Below, piece by piece: positions 17,601 through 26,202 of a stretch of DNA of 64,000 nt. Where the stretch lies: assembly GCF_014646515.1 (NCBI RefSeq), contig NZ_BMNK01000003.1, positions 515,456 through 579,455 on the forward strand, in the 5' to 3' direction. The position numbers were made by a program, and so were the translations under genes. The notes below the pieces were generated by a model. It was given only the letters and a program-made list of their open reading frames with translations, searched no databases and was not told where the DNA came from. Numbering within the stretch: position 1 is the stretch's first letter; each line of letters starts with the position of its first letter. Origin of the DNA: Nonomuraea glycinis (GTDB lineage: Bacteria > Actinomycetota > Actinomycetes > Streptosporangiales > Streptosporangiaceae).

Positions 17601-18386
17601 CTACTTCTCGTCGCCGTGAAGCAGCACCGGGCCGAGGTCGGGGCGCTTGGCGGTGCGGCCGTCGCCGGAGGATCTGCCCCTGATGCGGCGGTAGATCCAC
17701 GGGCCCGCGAAGCCGGCGATCCAGCGGACCTCTGTTCCCGTGCTGCGCAGGCGGCCCGGCGGCGCGACCGGATCGAGCGGAGCCGACCAGGCGTCGTCGC
17801 TGCCCGGCAGCCCGAGGGCGTGCGCGAAGGCGGCGGCGATCCGGGCGTGTCCCAGGGGGCTGGCGTGCAGGCGGTCCGAGCTCCACATCCTGGCGTCGGT
17901 GGCGAAGGCGTGCGGGAAGGTGTCGACCACGGTGACGTCATGGCGGGCGGCAGCCTCGCGGATGTGCGCGTTGAGCGCGAGGACCCGGGGCAGCAGCGGC
18001 CGGGCCAAAGGCGCGATCTTCCCGATATCCGGAAATGTCACTGTAAGGACGTACGCGCCCGCTCCGGTGAGCGCGGCGAACATCTCCTCCAGGCTCGCGG
18101 CCACCGCGCGGGCGTCGAAGCCGGGCCTGATCAGGTCGTTCATCCCGGCTATCACCGTGGCCAGGTCCGGCCGTAACCGCAGCGCGGGCGCGAGCTGCTC
18201 GGCGAGGACCTGCGAGGCGAGCCGTCCTCGTACGCTCAGGTTGGCGTAGTGCAGCTCTGGGGACGCCGCGGCCAGGTGCTCGGCGAGGCGGTCGGCCAGC
18301 CCCCGGTAGCCACGGATCTCGTCGCCGTCACCGAGACCTTCAGTCTGGCTGTCGCCCAGCGCGACGTACCGGCTGTAGGGGGTCAT
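17601..18386 (-). CDS. SGNH/GDSL hydrolase (lipase/esterase family)
   Basis: A 261-residue hydrolase. Block I is YVALGDSQTEGLGDG with nucleophile Ser in GDS, block III contains GMND, and block V is DRLHASPLGHARIA, giving the catalytic D-x-x-H. No signal peptide is visible, so it is probably intracellular. The start is the ATG at 18386 (MTPYSRYVALGDS), which overlaps the stop of the PadR gene by 4 bp. An upstream extension would be inside the PadR gene. The substrate is an unknown ester or acyl chain. Co-transcribed with, and probably regulated by, that PadR protein. Confidence 0.9.
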   Translation of the reverse strand: MTPYSRYVALGDSQTEGLGDGDEIRGYRGLADRLAEHLAAASPELHYANLSVRGRLASQVLAEQLAPALRLRPDLATVIAGMNDLIRPGFDARAVAASLEEMFAALTGAGAYVLTVTFPDIGKIAPLARPLLPRVLALNAHIREAAARHDVTVVDTFPHAFATDARMWSSDRLHASPLGHARIAAAFAHALGLPGSDDAWSAPLDPVAPPGRLRSTGTEVRWIAGFAGPWIYRRIRGRSSGDGRTAKRPDLGPVLLHGDEK

Positions 18387-18958
18387 CGCGTCTCCTCGCG
18401 GTGGCTCGTCGTACGGGAGCGGAGCAGGGCGGCGGTGGTCAGGCACCAGTCGCGCATCTCCCGCTCCAGGCGGCATCCGGCCAGATAGGTCAGGTACGGG
18501 CCGACCCGGGGGGACGTGCGGAGGAACTCCTCCTCGGCCAGGTCGCCGCGCAGCCCGAGCATGCCCCGCTCGAACAGGGCCAGCTTGGCGGACGCCTCGA
18601 CGGCCCGATCGTCGAGCTGGGCCAGCACAGGGGCCGGGTCGAGCTGGTCGACGGCCTGGACCTTCACCATCAGGTCGTCGCGCATCGACAGCGGCTTGGA
18701 CGCGGTGGCGGCGAAAGCGGCCAGCTCGTCCCGGCCCGCCTCGGTGACCGTGAAGATCCGCTTGTTCGGCCGGTCGAGCTGGATGACCTGCTCACCGGCG
18801 ATCATCCCGGCCTGCTCCAGCTTCGCCAGCTCGGTGTAGAGCTGCTGCGGGGAGGCGTACCAGAAGTTGGACACGCCTACGTCGAAGATCTTGGCGAGCT
18901 GGTAGCCGGAGAATCCACCGTCCAGCATCGCCGCCAGTACCGCATGCCGTAATGCCAT
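18383..18958 (-). CDS. PadR family transcriptional regulator
   Basis: A 191-residue PadR regulator with the C-terminal Vir-type helical domain. The HTH is HAVLAAMLDGGFSGYQLAK with FWYASPQQLYTELAKLEQAG, the wing is RIFTVTEAGRDEL, and the helical dimerisation part covers residues 95-180. I use ATG 18958 (MALRHAVLAAML) because upstream of it lies a 30-bp perfect inverted repeat that looks like the promoter/operator. A longer frame would run through that operator. It is translationally coupled to the GDSL hydrolase gene. Confidence 0.9.
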   Translation of the reverse strand: MALRHAVLAAMLDGGFSGYQLAKIFDVGVSNFWYASPQQLYTELAKLEQAGMIAGEQVIQLDRPNKRIFTVTEAGRDELAAFAATASKPLSMRDDLMVKVQAVDQLDPAPVLAQLDDRAVEASAKLALFERGMLGLRGDLAEEEFLRTSPRVGPYLTYLAGCRLEREMRDWCLTTAALLRSRTTSHREETR

Positions 18959-18973
18959 GGATCGGACTATCTG

Positions 18974-19003
18974 CTCAATTTCTTGATTAGTCAAGAAATT
19001 GAG
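18974..19003. promoter_or_regulatory. PadR operator: 13-bp-arm inverted repeat
   Basis: CTCAATTTCTTGA (18974-18986) and TCAAGAAATTGAG (18991-19003) are exact inverted repeats around a 4-bp centre, starting 16 bp upstream of the PadR start codon. The AT-rich repeat stands out in 70 percent GC surroundings. Autoregulation by the adjacent PadR protein is the simplest reading. Confidence 0.8.
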
Positions 19004-19219
19004 CCAGCTGCATGCACCGGCAGGGCCGACCGATCCGACCGAGAAGCCCACATAGGGGTGCGGGACACCCGAGGAGGCGCCCCGCACTCACTGTCCTTGC
19101 GGAGGGACACGGTGCATCAGGTCACGGACGCGACCGATCGATGCCGCCTCCCCGCGGTCCCCGGGCTCATCGGGCCCCGCTGAAGATCCTCGAGACCGTC
19201 AGAAGCGCTTGCCGGAACT

Positions 19220-19594
19220 CTAGGGTCCCGTGAAGCATTTCGTGGACACTTGCCTGCCGGTCTTCTGGTCCACGCACTTCTCGCAGACGCGCTTCGGGTT
19301 GGTCGCGGTCGGCGCCGGGGCTGTCGAGCATTCGAGCTCCACCGGCCCCCGGTTCTTCTGCTCGCAGTACTGGCGCTTCCATCCGCCACCCTTCTTCTGC
19401 TTGCAGTAGAAACATCGCCTGTTGTCCTCCTGCATCCACCTGCACGGCGCGCTCGTGGATGCGCAGTGGCTGAGCGAGGTGGACGTCGCGGACGCGCTGA
19501 TGGCGTGGACCTGCGCGTCCTGCGCCTGCGAAGCCGCCGAAGGGACGAGGGCAGTAGCCACAAGGGCGCTGATGGCCCATGCTTCTTTGAGCAT
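19220..19594 (-). CDS. Secreted cysteine-rich protein of unknown function
   Basis: A 124-residue protein with a signal peptide (MLKEAWAISALVATALVPSA, cleavage near AASQA). The mature part is basic and carries nine cysteines, including CFYC and CEKC pairs, in a Lys/Arg/Gln-rich context. The pattern could form disulfides or a metal site once exported. GGGAGG six bases upstream fixes ATG 19594. I do not recognise the family. GC content is lower than that of the neighbours. It stands alone between a PadR/GDSL operon and an MFS gene. Confidence 0.75.
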   Translation of the reverse strand: MLKEAWAISALVATALVPSAASQAQDAQVHAISASATSTSLSHCASTSAPCRWMQEDNRRCFYCKQKKGGGWKRQYCEQKNRGPVELECSTAPAPTATNPKRVCEKCVDQKTGRQVSTKCFTGP

Positions 19595-19698
19595 GAAATC
19601 CTCCCGCTGCTCGTTTCCTCCTTTCATCGTGCCTCGCCACAATGGAAGAACGTCAAGACTTATGACAGGATAATTTATCGGCTGCCGAATGCGGCTGT

Positions 19699-19771
19699 GA
19701 TGTTTGAAACATTTCGCAGATATCTGTTTGCGCATCCGGCCACCACCTGGAAATACGTTTTTACTTTCCAG
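19699..19771. promoter_or_regulatory. AT-rich intergenic region with inverted repeats
   Basis: CTGGAAA (19747-19753) and TTTCCAG (19765-19771) form a stem with an 11-nt loop just past the minus-strand MFS stop, so it may be its terminator. ATGTTTGAAACAT (about 19699-19711) is another short palindrome, nearer the promoter of the Cys-rich gene. Confidence 0.4.
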
Positions 19772-19820
19772 CCATTCTTCTTTTCATCTCCCACGGCCGC
19801 TGTTGACCACGGCCTGAAGC

Positions 19821-20999
19821 TCACGCCGCACTCGGGCCGATCAGCCGTCCAACGCTCACCGAGGCGGCGGCGAGGACCAGGCAGGCGCCCGCCAGGCAAG
19901 CCCACAGCCCTTGCGCCCCCAGCCGTTCCAGGAGTTGGGTGCCCGCGAGCGGCGCGGCCACCGTGGCGAAGCCCCAACTGGTCCCGAACACGGCGAGGTA
20001 GCGCCCCCGGGCGTCCGGCGGCGCGATCCCGGCGACGACGGCGTAGGCGCGGCCCATGATGAGCAGGTCACCGACGCTCCACACCACGGTCGCCACCGCC
20101 AGAGCGGGCAGGACAGGGGCGAGCGCGTAACCGGCCAGGCCGGCCGCCATAAACGCGGCGCCCGCCGCCAGACCCGCGGCCGGGGGTAACGCGGCCACCG
20201 GTCTCAGCCGGAGGAGCGGCTGTCCGGCGATGATGGTGAGGGCCGAGACGGTGAAGAGGAGTCCCGCGTCCGCCGCCCGCAGACCGTACTCAGGAAGGGT
20301 GAGCGGAAGCAGAATCATGATCACCATGTAGATGAGGGCGAGGAGCGTGCCGCAGCCGAGCATGGCGAGGAGCGCGGGGTCTCGCCAGGCCGAGGACGAG
20401 GTGACCGACGTCGCCCGGCCGCGCCGGGGGCCGTCCGGGGGGACGACGAGGCCGATGATGACCGCGCACGCCAGGCACGTCAGCGCGTCGACGACGAACA
20501 GCCACCGCAGGTCCCACCGCCCCACGCTCGCCGCGATCAACCCGGCTCCCATGCCCGCCGCCGCCAGCGCGGCGTTCAGCAGGCTGTAGGCCCTCGTCCG
20601 GTCGGCTGCGGGCACGTCGTCCGCGATCATCGCCTGGCTCGGCGGCTCGTACAGCTCGAAGACCAGCCCCAGCAGGACCGCGAACACGGCGATCACCGGC
20701 AGCGAGCCGGCGGCGGCGATGCCGAGCTGGGCGACCGCGCAGCCGGTGAGCCCCAGCAGGATCGTGCGCCGCCGCCCCAGCCGATCGGCCAGATAACCGC
20801 CGAACAGCCGGGAGGGCACGGTCGCCAGGCCGAAGGCGGCGGAGACCAGCCCGGCCGTGGCGGCGCTCACCCCGAAGTCGGTGCTGATCAGGACCGTCAG
20901 GAAGGAGAGCGAGAACGCCCCCAGCCGGTTGACCGCCCGCGCCACGATGAGCAGCCGGATGCCCTTGGGCAGGCGCTCACGGGGCGCGAGTGTGTGCAT
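19821..20999 (-). CDS. MFS transporter (drug/sugar exporter type)
   Basis: A 392-residue major facilitator with about twelve hydrophobic segments. The loop 2-3 motif is GGYLADRLGRRRTILLG (motif A, G-x-L-a-D-r-l-G-R-r) and the helix-5 region is FELYEPPSQAMIADDVP. ATG 20999 (MHTLAPRERLPKG) is preceded by GGAG at 8 bases; an upstream extension adds only a hydrophilic stretch. These features fit a drug:H+ antiporter-like exporter. The substrate is unknown and no regulator is adjacent. Confidence 0.9.
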   Translation of the reverse strand: MHTLAPRERLPKGIRLLIVARAVNRLGAFSLSFLTVLISTDFGVSAATAGLVSAAFGLATVPSRLFGGYLADRLGRRRTILLGLTGCAVAQLGIAAAGSLPVIAVFAVLLGLVFELYEPPSQAMIADDVPAADRTRAYSLLNAALAAAGMGAGLIAASVGRWDLRWLFVVDALTCLACAVIIGLVVPPDGPRRGRATSVTSSSAWRDPALLAMLGCGTLLALIYMVIMILLPLTLPEYGLRAADAGLLFTVSALTIIAGQPLLRLRPVAALPPAAGLAAGAAFMAAGLAGYALAPVLPALAVATVVWSVGDLLIMGRAYAVVAGIAPPDARGRYLAVFGTSWGFATVAAPLAGTQLLERLGAQGLWACLAGACLVLAAASVSVGRLIGPSAA

Positions 21000-21071
21000 G
21001 AGCTGATCTCCATGACCGACGGGGATGTCGGCCACGAACCTACGGTGACGCACCGACAGTTATCGCAGGCA

Positions 21072-22166
21072 TCAGCTGACCCCGGGCAGGACCGTGGCAT
21101 GCTTCCGGGCCGGCCCGAGGTCGGCCCAGCGGCGAGCCTTTCCGGTGGTGACGTCGAGGGCATAGGAGTGACCCCCGCTCCGGCCGCTGACGACGACCGT
21201 GACCTCCTTCCGGCTCAGCCAGATGCCGGTGCCGTCGATCCCGCTGCCCTTAGGCAGTCCACCGATGGACACCTTGCGCAGGGTTCGCCCGGTCTTGACG
21301 TCGAGCAGGGTGAGCCTGCGCTTATTGAGCTCCGCGAACTCGACCGCCGCCACCGTACGGCCGTCGGGGGCGATCTCGCTGAACATGATGAAGGTGCCGT
21401 CGAAACGCACCGGCTTGCCGCCACCGGTGACCGGCATCAGCCACAGATCGGTCTTGCGGTAGCGGATCAGCTCGGCGGCGCCGTCCTTGATGCTGATCAC
21501 TTCGTACCTGCCGGGGATCGACACCGTCCTGCCGGTGCGCACGTCGACGAGCAGGCCCGGCTCCTTGCTGCCCTCCCGCGGGTCGAACGCCAGGTAGCGG
21601 CCGTCGTCGGAGAGCGCCAGCATCGAGCCGGCGCCGATTCGGTCCTCCTCCACCTTGACGGGAGAGGTCACCTCGGCGCCGCCGACCAGGTCCCGGACCA
21701 CGTGCGCCTGGGCGGCGCGGCTGTAGTAGGCGAGCATGCGCCCGTCCCGGCTGATCGCGACCGGCACCCGCGGATCATCGCGGGAGGAGGTGAGCGCCTG
21801 CGGCACCCCGTACGTCCTGCCGCTCCGGGTGACCACTCGCCACTCCACGGCGCCGCAGTCGACTCTCTTCGTCTTCTTGCCGACCTCGCACGGCGTCAGG
21901 TACGCCCGGCTGATCGCGCCCACCTTGCCGTCGGGCAGATCGGGCACCGCCGCCGCCTCCGTGGCCGGATCGGCGCCACGCGGCAGGACCACCGCCCCGG
22001 CCGCCACCGTCACCACCAGCGCCGCCGCGGTCGTCACGGCGGCGACGCCGGTCAGCGCCAGCCTTGTACGCCGCCTCCTCCGGTGGCCCGCGATGGCGGC
22101 ATCGGCCAGACTCACCAGCGGAGCCTCTTCCGCCAGGCCCGCCAGGGCGCTGCGCAGCCTCGTCAT
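21072..22166 (-). CDS. Membrane-anchored beta-propeller protein, partner of the sigma factor
   Basis: A 364-residue protein. A short cytoplasmic N-terminus with a basic RRRRR stretch is followed by one transmembrane helix (about residues 38-62) and an extracytoplasmic beta-propeller-like region with repeated DGR-Y/L-AF motifs (ISRDGRMLAYYS, LSDDGRYLAFDP, IAPDGRTVAAVEF). Its ATG overlaps the sigma-factor stop by 4 bp. This arrangement is usual for an actinobacterial SigE-family sigma factor and a membrane regulator, so an anti-sigma role is plausible but unproven. A paralogue lies at 62412-63638. Confidence 0.85.
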   Translation of the reverse strand: MTRLRSALAGLAEEAPLVSLADAAIAGHRRRRRTRLALTGVAAVTTAAALVVTVAAGAVVLPRGADPATEAAAVPDLPDGKVGAISRAYLTPCEVGKKTKRVDCGAVEWRVVTRSGRTYGVPQALTSSRDDPRVPVAISRDGRMLAYYSRAAQAHVVRDLVGGAEVTSPVKVEEDRIGAGSMLALSDDGRYLAFDPREGSKEPGLLVDVRTGRTVSIPGRYEVISIKDGAAELIRYRKTDLWLMPVTGGGKPVRFDGTFIMFSEIAPDGRTVAAVEFAELNKRRLTLLDVKTGRTLRKVSIGGLPKGSGIDGTGIWLSRKEVTVVVSGRSGGHSYALDVTTGKARRWADLGPARKHATVLPGVS

Positions 22167-22669
22167 CGGGTGACCTCCTCCATACGCACATCCACCAGTT
22201 CGGGCGCCAGCATCCGCAGCCGAGCCAGCGCGTGATGGGTCTGACTCTTGACGTTGCCGATCGAGCACCCCAGCACCTCGGCCGTCTGAGCCTCGGTGAG
22301 GTCCTCCCAGAAGCGCAGCACGATCATGGCGCGCTGCTTACAGGTCAGCTTGGCCAGCACCCGCCGCAGCACGATCCGATCCAGCGTGGCGTCGTCGTAC
22401 GACATGCCGGAATCAGGCGGATCGGCGCTCGGCAACTCGGGACGCGAGCGGCGCTTCCAGGCGATGTACTGGTTGACCAGCGCCTTGCGGGTGTACGCCT
22501 CGGGGTTGCCCCCTTTGGACAGCTTGGGCCAGTGCCCGACCACCTTGGCCAGCACACTCTGCAGCAGGTCCTCAGCGAGATGGGCGTCCCCGGTGAGGAG
22601 GTACGCGGTGCGCATCAGCGATTGCTGGCGGGCCAGCACGAACTCGCGGAAGCCGTCGTGACGATCCAA
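22163..22669 (-). CDS. SigE-family ECF RNA polymerase sigma factor
   Basis: A 168-residue ECF sigma factor. Region 2 contains LMRTAYLLTGDAHLAEDLLQ, and region 4 contains LTCKQRAMIVLRFWEDLTEAQTAEVLGCSIGNVKSQTHHALARL, shown here as two parts of one helix-turn-helix. It belongs to the short SANT-like SigE family of actinomycetes. I prefer TTG 22669 as start because GAGGAG lies five bases upstream and LDRHDGFREFV matches the family N-terminus; an ATG at 22723 is possible. It is coupled to the membrane propeller gene. Confidence 0.9.
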   Translation of the reverse strand: MDRHDGFREFVLARQQSLMRTAYLLTGDAHLAEDLLQSVLAKVVGHWPKLSKGGNPEAYTRKALVNQYIAWKRRSRPELPSADPPDSGMSYDDATLDRIVLRRVLAKLTCKQRAMIVLRFWEDLTEAQTAEVLGCSIGNVKSQTHHALARLRMLAPELVDVRMEEVTR

Positions 22670-22927
22670 TGTGTCTCCTCTCACCCGTTGCCAACGCGAC
22701 CGGCCGGGCAGAAGGTTGCACACCTTTTGATCACGCGACAGAAGGCGAAGACTTCCTCACAGGCTTCACGTACGCGGGGCAGGTCCGACATAACGGATCG
22801 CCTTGCGAGCGGCGACCGGCGTCACGCGGCCGGCCCAATCGAACGCCGCATTCTGATCGCCGGCCGGAATTTCGCTGGTGAAACACGCGGGAACCGCCTC
22901 AGAACCTGGTCGTACGGGTGACGGCCC

Positions 22928-23686
22928 TCAAGCGCCGGCCGCGACCAGGCCGCCGTCGATGATCAGGTCCTGCCCGTTGACGTACGACGCCTCATCGGAG
23001 GCGAGGTAGGCCACCGCGTCGGCGACGTCGTCGGCGGTTCCGATGCGCGCGGCGGCCACTCTGGCGACGACCGCGGCCTGCGCCTCGGCGGTGATGTTGT
23101 CGTGGAACATCGCGGTCTCGATGTAGCCGGGGCTCACGGAATTGACCCGGATTCTCCTGGGCGCCAGGTCGGCCGCGAAGGTGTGCGCCAGGTTGTGCAC
23201 CGCGGCCTTGGTCGCCGCGTACACGGAGGCGCCCGGCAGACCGTGGTGCAGCGTCCACGACGCGTTGATCACGATCGCCGCGTGGTCGGACAGCAGCGGG
23301 AGACTCTTCTGGAGGGTGAAGAACACGCCCTTGAAGTTGATGTCCACCATGTGGTCGAACCCGGCCTCGGTGATCTCGCCGACCGGCTGGAACGAGGCGA
23401 TGCCCGCGTTGGCGAAGACCACGTCCAGCCGTCCGTGCCGGTCTCGGATCGCGGTCATCAGCGCGTCCAGGTCGGGCAGGCTCGCCACGTCACCGCGTAC
23501 CGTCAGCACGCGGTCCCCGCCGTCCAGAGCCTTGCCGGCGGCGTCCAACCGGGCCTGGTCGCGCCCGGTGATGACCACCTGGGCGCCCTCGGCGAGCAAC
23601 CTCCGGGCGGTGGCCAGGCCCATGCCGCTCGTGCCGCCGGTGATGAGTGCGATCTTGTCGTCGAATCGGGAGAGAGTGCGCGTCAT
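22928..23686 (-). CDS. SDR family NAD(P)-dependent oxidoreductase
   Basis: A 252-residue classical short-chain dehydrogenase. The nucleotide-binding motif is [15 protein letters not shown] occurs in FANAGIA, the catalytic serine region is VINASWTL, the YxxxK motif is YAATKAA and the C-terminal SPGYIETAM follows. TGRD after strand 2 suggests NADP preference. The substrate is unknown. It lies 70 bp downstream of an HTH regulator gene on the same strand, itself overlapping an Lrp gene, so the three probably form one operon. Confidence 0.92.
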   Translation of the reverse strand: MTRTLSRFDDKIALITGGTSGMGLATARRLLAEGAQVVITGRDQARLDAAGKALDGGDRVLTVRGDVASLPDLDALMTAIRDRHGRLDVVFANAGIASFQPVGEITEAGFDHMVDINFKGVFFTLQKSLPLLSDHAAIVINASWTLHHGLPGASVYAATKAAVHNLAHTFAADLAPRRIRVNSVSPGYIETAMFHDNITAEAQAAVVARVAAARIGTADDVADAVAYLASDEASYVNGQDLIIDGGLVAAGA

Positions 23687-23756
23687 GGGGCTCAGCCTGC
23701 CGACTCACGGGTGGCGCGGCCAGAGTGCACTTAACCTGTGACCCGCAGCACCAGGC

Positions 23757-24542
23757 TCAGCGCGGGTTGTACAGCTCCAGATACCAGCCCGGGTTGTCCA
23801 CCACGGCCAGGGTCGTCATGTCGAAGAACAGGTCACCGGCGTCGGGATGGCGCACCGCCTTCACCGCCTGGCCAGGGACGCCCACCTCGTGGCGTGCCCA
23901 CAGCTCGGCGAACTCGGGACTCAGCACGTTCAGTTCGTCGACCACCCGGCCGAACTCCGGGTCGTCGGGAGCGCGCGCCGCATCGGCGCGGAAGGCGGCG
24001 ACGACGGACGGCGCGACCGACTCCCAGTGCACGTGCATGCCGCGGTATCGGGCATTGGTGAAGAACGAGATCAGGCAGTTGTGGTCGGCGTCGCCGAAGC
24101 CGAACACCGTCCGCGCCGCGTCGTTGACCGCGAGCAGATTCCAGGACCGGTCCCGCAGCAGTGCGGGCCGGGGCGTCCACGCGTCGAGCAGCCGCCGCAA
24201 CTCCGGGGTGACCTCGGCATCGCGGGCCGCGCCGGCCGGTGGCGGGTTGAGACCTGCCAGCACGTAGAGGTGCGCACGCTCGGGCTCGCTCAGCCGCAGC
24301 GCCCGGCTGATCGCGTCGAGCACCTCGGCCGAGACGTTGATGCCGCGCCCCTGCTCCAGCCAGGTGTACCAGGACACGCCGACGCCGGCCAGCGCCGCGA
24401 CCTCCTCCCGCCGCAGTCCGGGTGTCCGCCGCCGGCCCACTGCCACCATGCCGACGTCGCCGGGCGTGAGCCGCGCCCGGCGGGTGCGCAGGAAATCGCT
24501 GAGCTGCTCGCGGCGCCGCCGCACCGCAGGGGTGGGGCTCAT
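23757..24542 (-). CDS. XRE-type regulator with MmyB-like ligand domain
   Basis: A 261-residue regulator. The N-terminal HTH_31/XRE domain reads RRTPGLRREEVAALAGVGVS and WYTWLEQGRGINVS. A C-terminal MmyB-like PAS fold (about residues 110-255) carries WNLLAVNDAARTVFG and ends VVDNPGWYLELY, and may bind fatty-acid-like ligands. Its ATG overlaps the stop of the Lrp gene by 4 bp, and the SDR gene follows. Such regulators in actinomycetes usually control an adjacent oxidoreductase gene, here most likely the SDR. Confidence 0.92.
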   Translation of the reverse strand: MSPTPAVRRRREQLSDFLRTRRARLTPGDVGMVAVGRRRTPGLRREEVAALAGVGVSWYTWLEQGRGINVSAEVLDAISRALRLSEPERAHLYVLAGLNPPPAGAARDAEVTPELRRLLDAWTPRPALLRDRSWNLLAVNDAARTVFGFGDADHNCLISFFTNARYRGMHVHWESVAPSVVAAFRADAARAPDDPEFGRVVDELNVLSPEFAELWARHEVGVPGQAVKAVRHPDAGDLFFDMTTLAVVDNPGWYLELYNPR

Positions 24543-24973
24543 GGGGCGAGGCGGTCGACGAGGCTGTTGAGCAGGACCAGTGCCCGGGTTCGCTGGACCA
24601 TCGGGTGGCGGCGCAGGTCGAGCAGCAGGGACTCCAGGTGGTCGGTGCCGTCCACCCGGACCAGCATGACCACGTCGCTGTCGCCCGCGGCCGTGAACGC
24701 CATCCGCACCTCCGGCCGCGTCCCGAAGACTCGCGCCGCGTCCTGGCTCTGAGCGTCCCCGACACAGAACAACTCCACCAGCGCGTGCATCTTGGCCGGG
24801 CCGGGCTCCTGGACGATCGCGGTGTAGCCACGGATGACCCCGTCCCGCTCCAGGCGGGTGATCCGCCGCTTCACGGCGGGCACCGACAGCGAGACCACCG
24901 TTGCGATCTTGGTCATGCTGGCCCGCCCGTCGAGCACCAGCTGGTCAAGAATCTGACGATCGATGGCATCCAC
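24539..24973 (-). CDS. Lrp/AsnC family transcriptional regulator
   Basis: A 144-residue feast/famine regulator. The HTH is DAIDRQILDQLVLDGRASMTKIA and SVPAVKRRITRLERDGVIRGY, and the C-terminal RAM domain (about residues 65-140) has VMLVRVDGTDHLESLL. The GTG at 24973 begins the family-typical VDAIDRQ and has no clear ribosome-binding site. It is divergent from a leucine/valine-type dehydrogenase gene over 105 bp. Lrp proteins commonly control such amino-acid catabolic genes, so it probably senses a branched-chain or aromatic amino acid. Confidence 0.92.
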   Translation of the reverse strand: MDAIDRQILDQLVLDGRASMTKIATVVSLSVPAVKRRITRLERDGVIRGYTAIVQEPGPAKMHALVELFCVGDAQSQDAARVFGTRPEVRMAFTAAGDSDVVMLVRVDGTDHLESLLLDLRRHPMVQRTRALVLLNSLVDRLAP

Positions 24974-25078
24974 GATTAAGAAATTAACACTAGTCGCAAT
25001 ATTCGTAGCTGTTGCTTGCACATCCGGCCGCCGTAGCGTTTGTCGTAGCTCACGTGAACGGACCTTTGGAGATATGCG
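24974..25078. promoter_or_regulatory. Divergent Lrp/amino-acid dehydrogenase control region
   Basis: The 105-bp gap is locally AT-rich near the Lrp gene (AAGAAATTAACACTAG, then CGCAATATTCG at 24995-25005), as expected for Lrp binding. GGAG precedes the dehydrogenase ATG at 8 bases. No exact site can be fixed by eye. Confidence 0.4.
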
Positions 25079-26167
25079 ATGCAAACCCGTTCCGACGTCA
25101 TGAGGGAGGCCGCAGTGCTGGAACATGAGGAGGTCGTGATCCGGACCGGCGTCCGTTCCGGCCTGCCGATCATCATCGCGGTGCACTCCACCGCCCTCGG
25201 GGACGCGGTGGGCGGCTGCCGGATGTGGCCGTACCCGGACTGGGGTGCGGGTCTGGCGGACGCGCTCGCCCTGTCGGCGGCCATGACGTTGAAGTGCGCG
25301 GCGGCCGGGCTCGACTTCGGCGGGGGGAAGTCCGTCATCGTGCTGCCGCCGGGCACGGCGTCGCGCGACGTGGACCGCCGGGCCGCCCTGCTGGACTTCG
25401 GCGACGCCGTGCAGGGCTTCGGCGGGCGTTACCACGGCGGCGAGGACGTCGGCACCAGCGCCGAGGACATGTGGGTCGCCCGCGAGCGCACCCCCTGGGT
25501 GCACTGCCTGCCGGTCCACCACGGCGGCAGCGGCGAGCCGTCTGAGCTGACCGCGGTAGGCACGTTCGCCGCCATCGAGGCGACCTGGCGGCACCTCGCC
25601 GGGACCTCGTCCCTGGCCGGGCGGCGGATCTCGATCGTCGGCCTGGGGCAGGTCGGCGGCCGGCTCGCGGGGCTGCTGGCCGAAGCGGGGGCCGAGCTGA
25701 CCGTCGCCGACCTCGACCCCGGCCGCGAGGAGCTGGCCCGGACACTCGGCGCGCGCTGGGTGGACGCGGACACGGCGCTCACCGCCGAAGCGGACATCCT
25801 GGTGCCGGCCGCGCTCGGCGGGATGCTGACCGGCTCACTCGTGCCGCGGCTGCGCTGCGCCGCCGTGGTCGGCCCGGCGAACAACCAGCTTGCCTCCCCC
25901 TCGGTGGCCGGTGAACTCGCCCGGCGCGGGATCGTGTGGGCGCCCGACTTCGTGGTGAACGCGGGCGGCGTCATCCACGGCACGATCATCGACATGGGCG
26001 GTGGCACCCCCGACGAGGCACGGAACGCGACCCTCCGGATCGGCGACCGGCTGACCGCCATCTACGGCGAGGCCACGGCGGCGGGGATCGTGCCGTACGA
26101 GGCGGCGATCCGGCTGGCGCGCCGGCGCATCACCGACGCCGCCGCGCTCCGCCAAGCGGCAGGCTGA
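25079..26167 (+). CDS. Glu/Leu/Phe/Val family amino-acid dehydrogenase
   Basis: A 362-residue NAD-dependent oxidative deaminase of the leucine/valine/phenylalanine dehydrogenase group. The catalytic segment ALSAAMTLKCAAAGLDFGGG contains the reactive Lys, GGEDVGT carries the Asp, and the Rossmann motif is SIVGLGQVGGRLAGLLAEAG. FVVNAGGVIHG follows near the C-terminus. It converts a branched-chain or aromatic L-amino acid to the 2-oxo acid. The divergent Lrp regulator supports that. In actinomycetes, valine dehydrogenases feed precursors for antibiotic synthesis. Confidence 0.93.
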   Translation: MQTRSDVMREAAVLEHEEVVIRTGVRSGLPIIIAVHSTALGDAVGGCRMWPYPDWGAGLADALALSAAMTLKCAAAGLDFGGGKSVIVLPPGTASRDVDRRAALLDFGDAVQGFGGRYHGGEDVGTSAEDMWVARERTPWVHCLPVHHGGSGEPSELTAVGTFAAIEATWRHLAGTSSLAGRRISIVGLGQVGGRLAGLLAEAGAELTVADLDPGREELARTLGARWVDADTALTAEADILVPAALGGMLTGSLVPRLRCAAVVGPANNQLASPSVAGELARRGIVWAPDFVVNAGGVIHGTIIDMGGGTPDEARNATLRIGDRLTAIYGEATAAGIVPYEAAIRLARRRITDAAALRQAAG

Positions 26168-26201
26168 CCTTATAGGCGCTCCGCCAAGCGGCAGGCTGAC
26201 C
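26144..26201. repeat. 26-bp direct duplication at the dehydrogenase 3' end
   Basis: 26144-26169 and 26176-26201 are identical 26-bp copies with a period of 32 bp. The repeat contains the final codons and stop of the dehydrogenase gene, so the second copy is a non-coding echo located just before the next gene's stop. Confidence 0.9.
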
Positions 26202-26202
26202 C

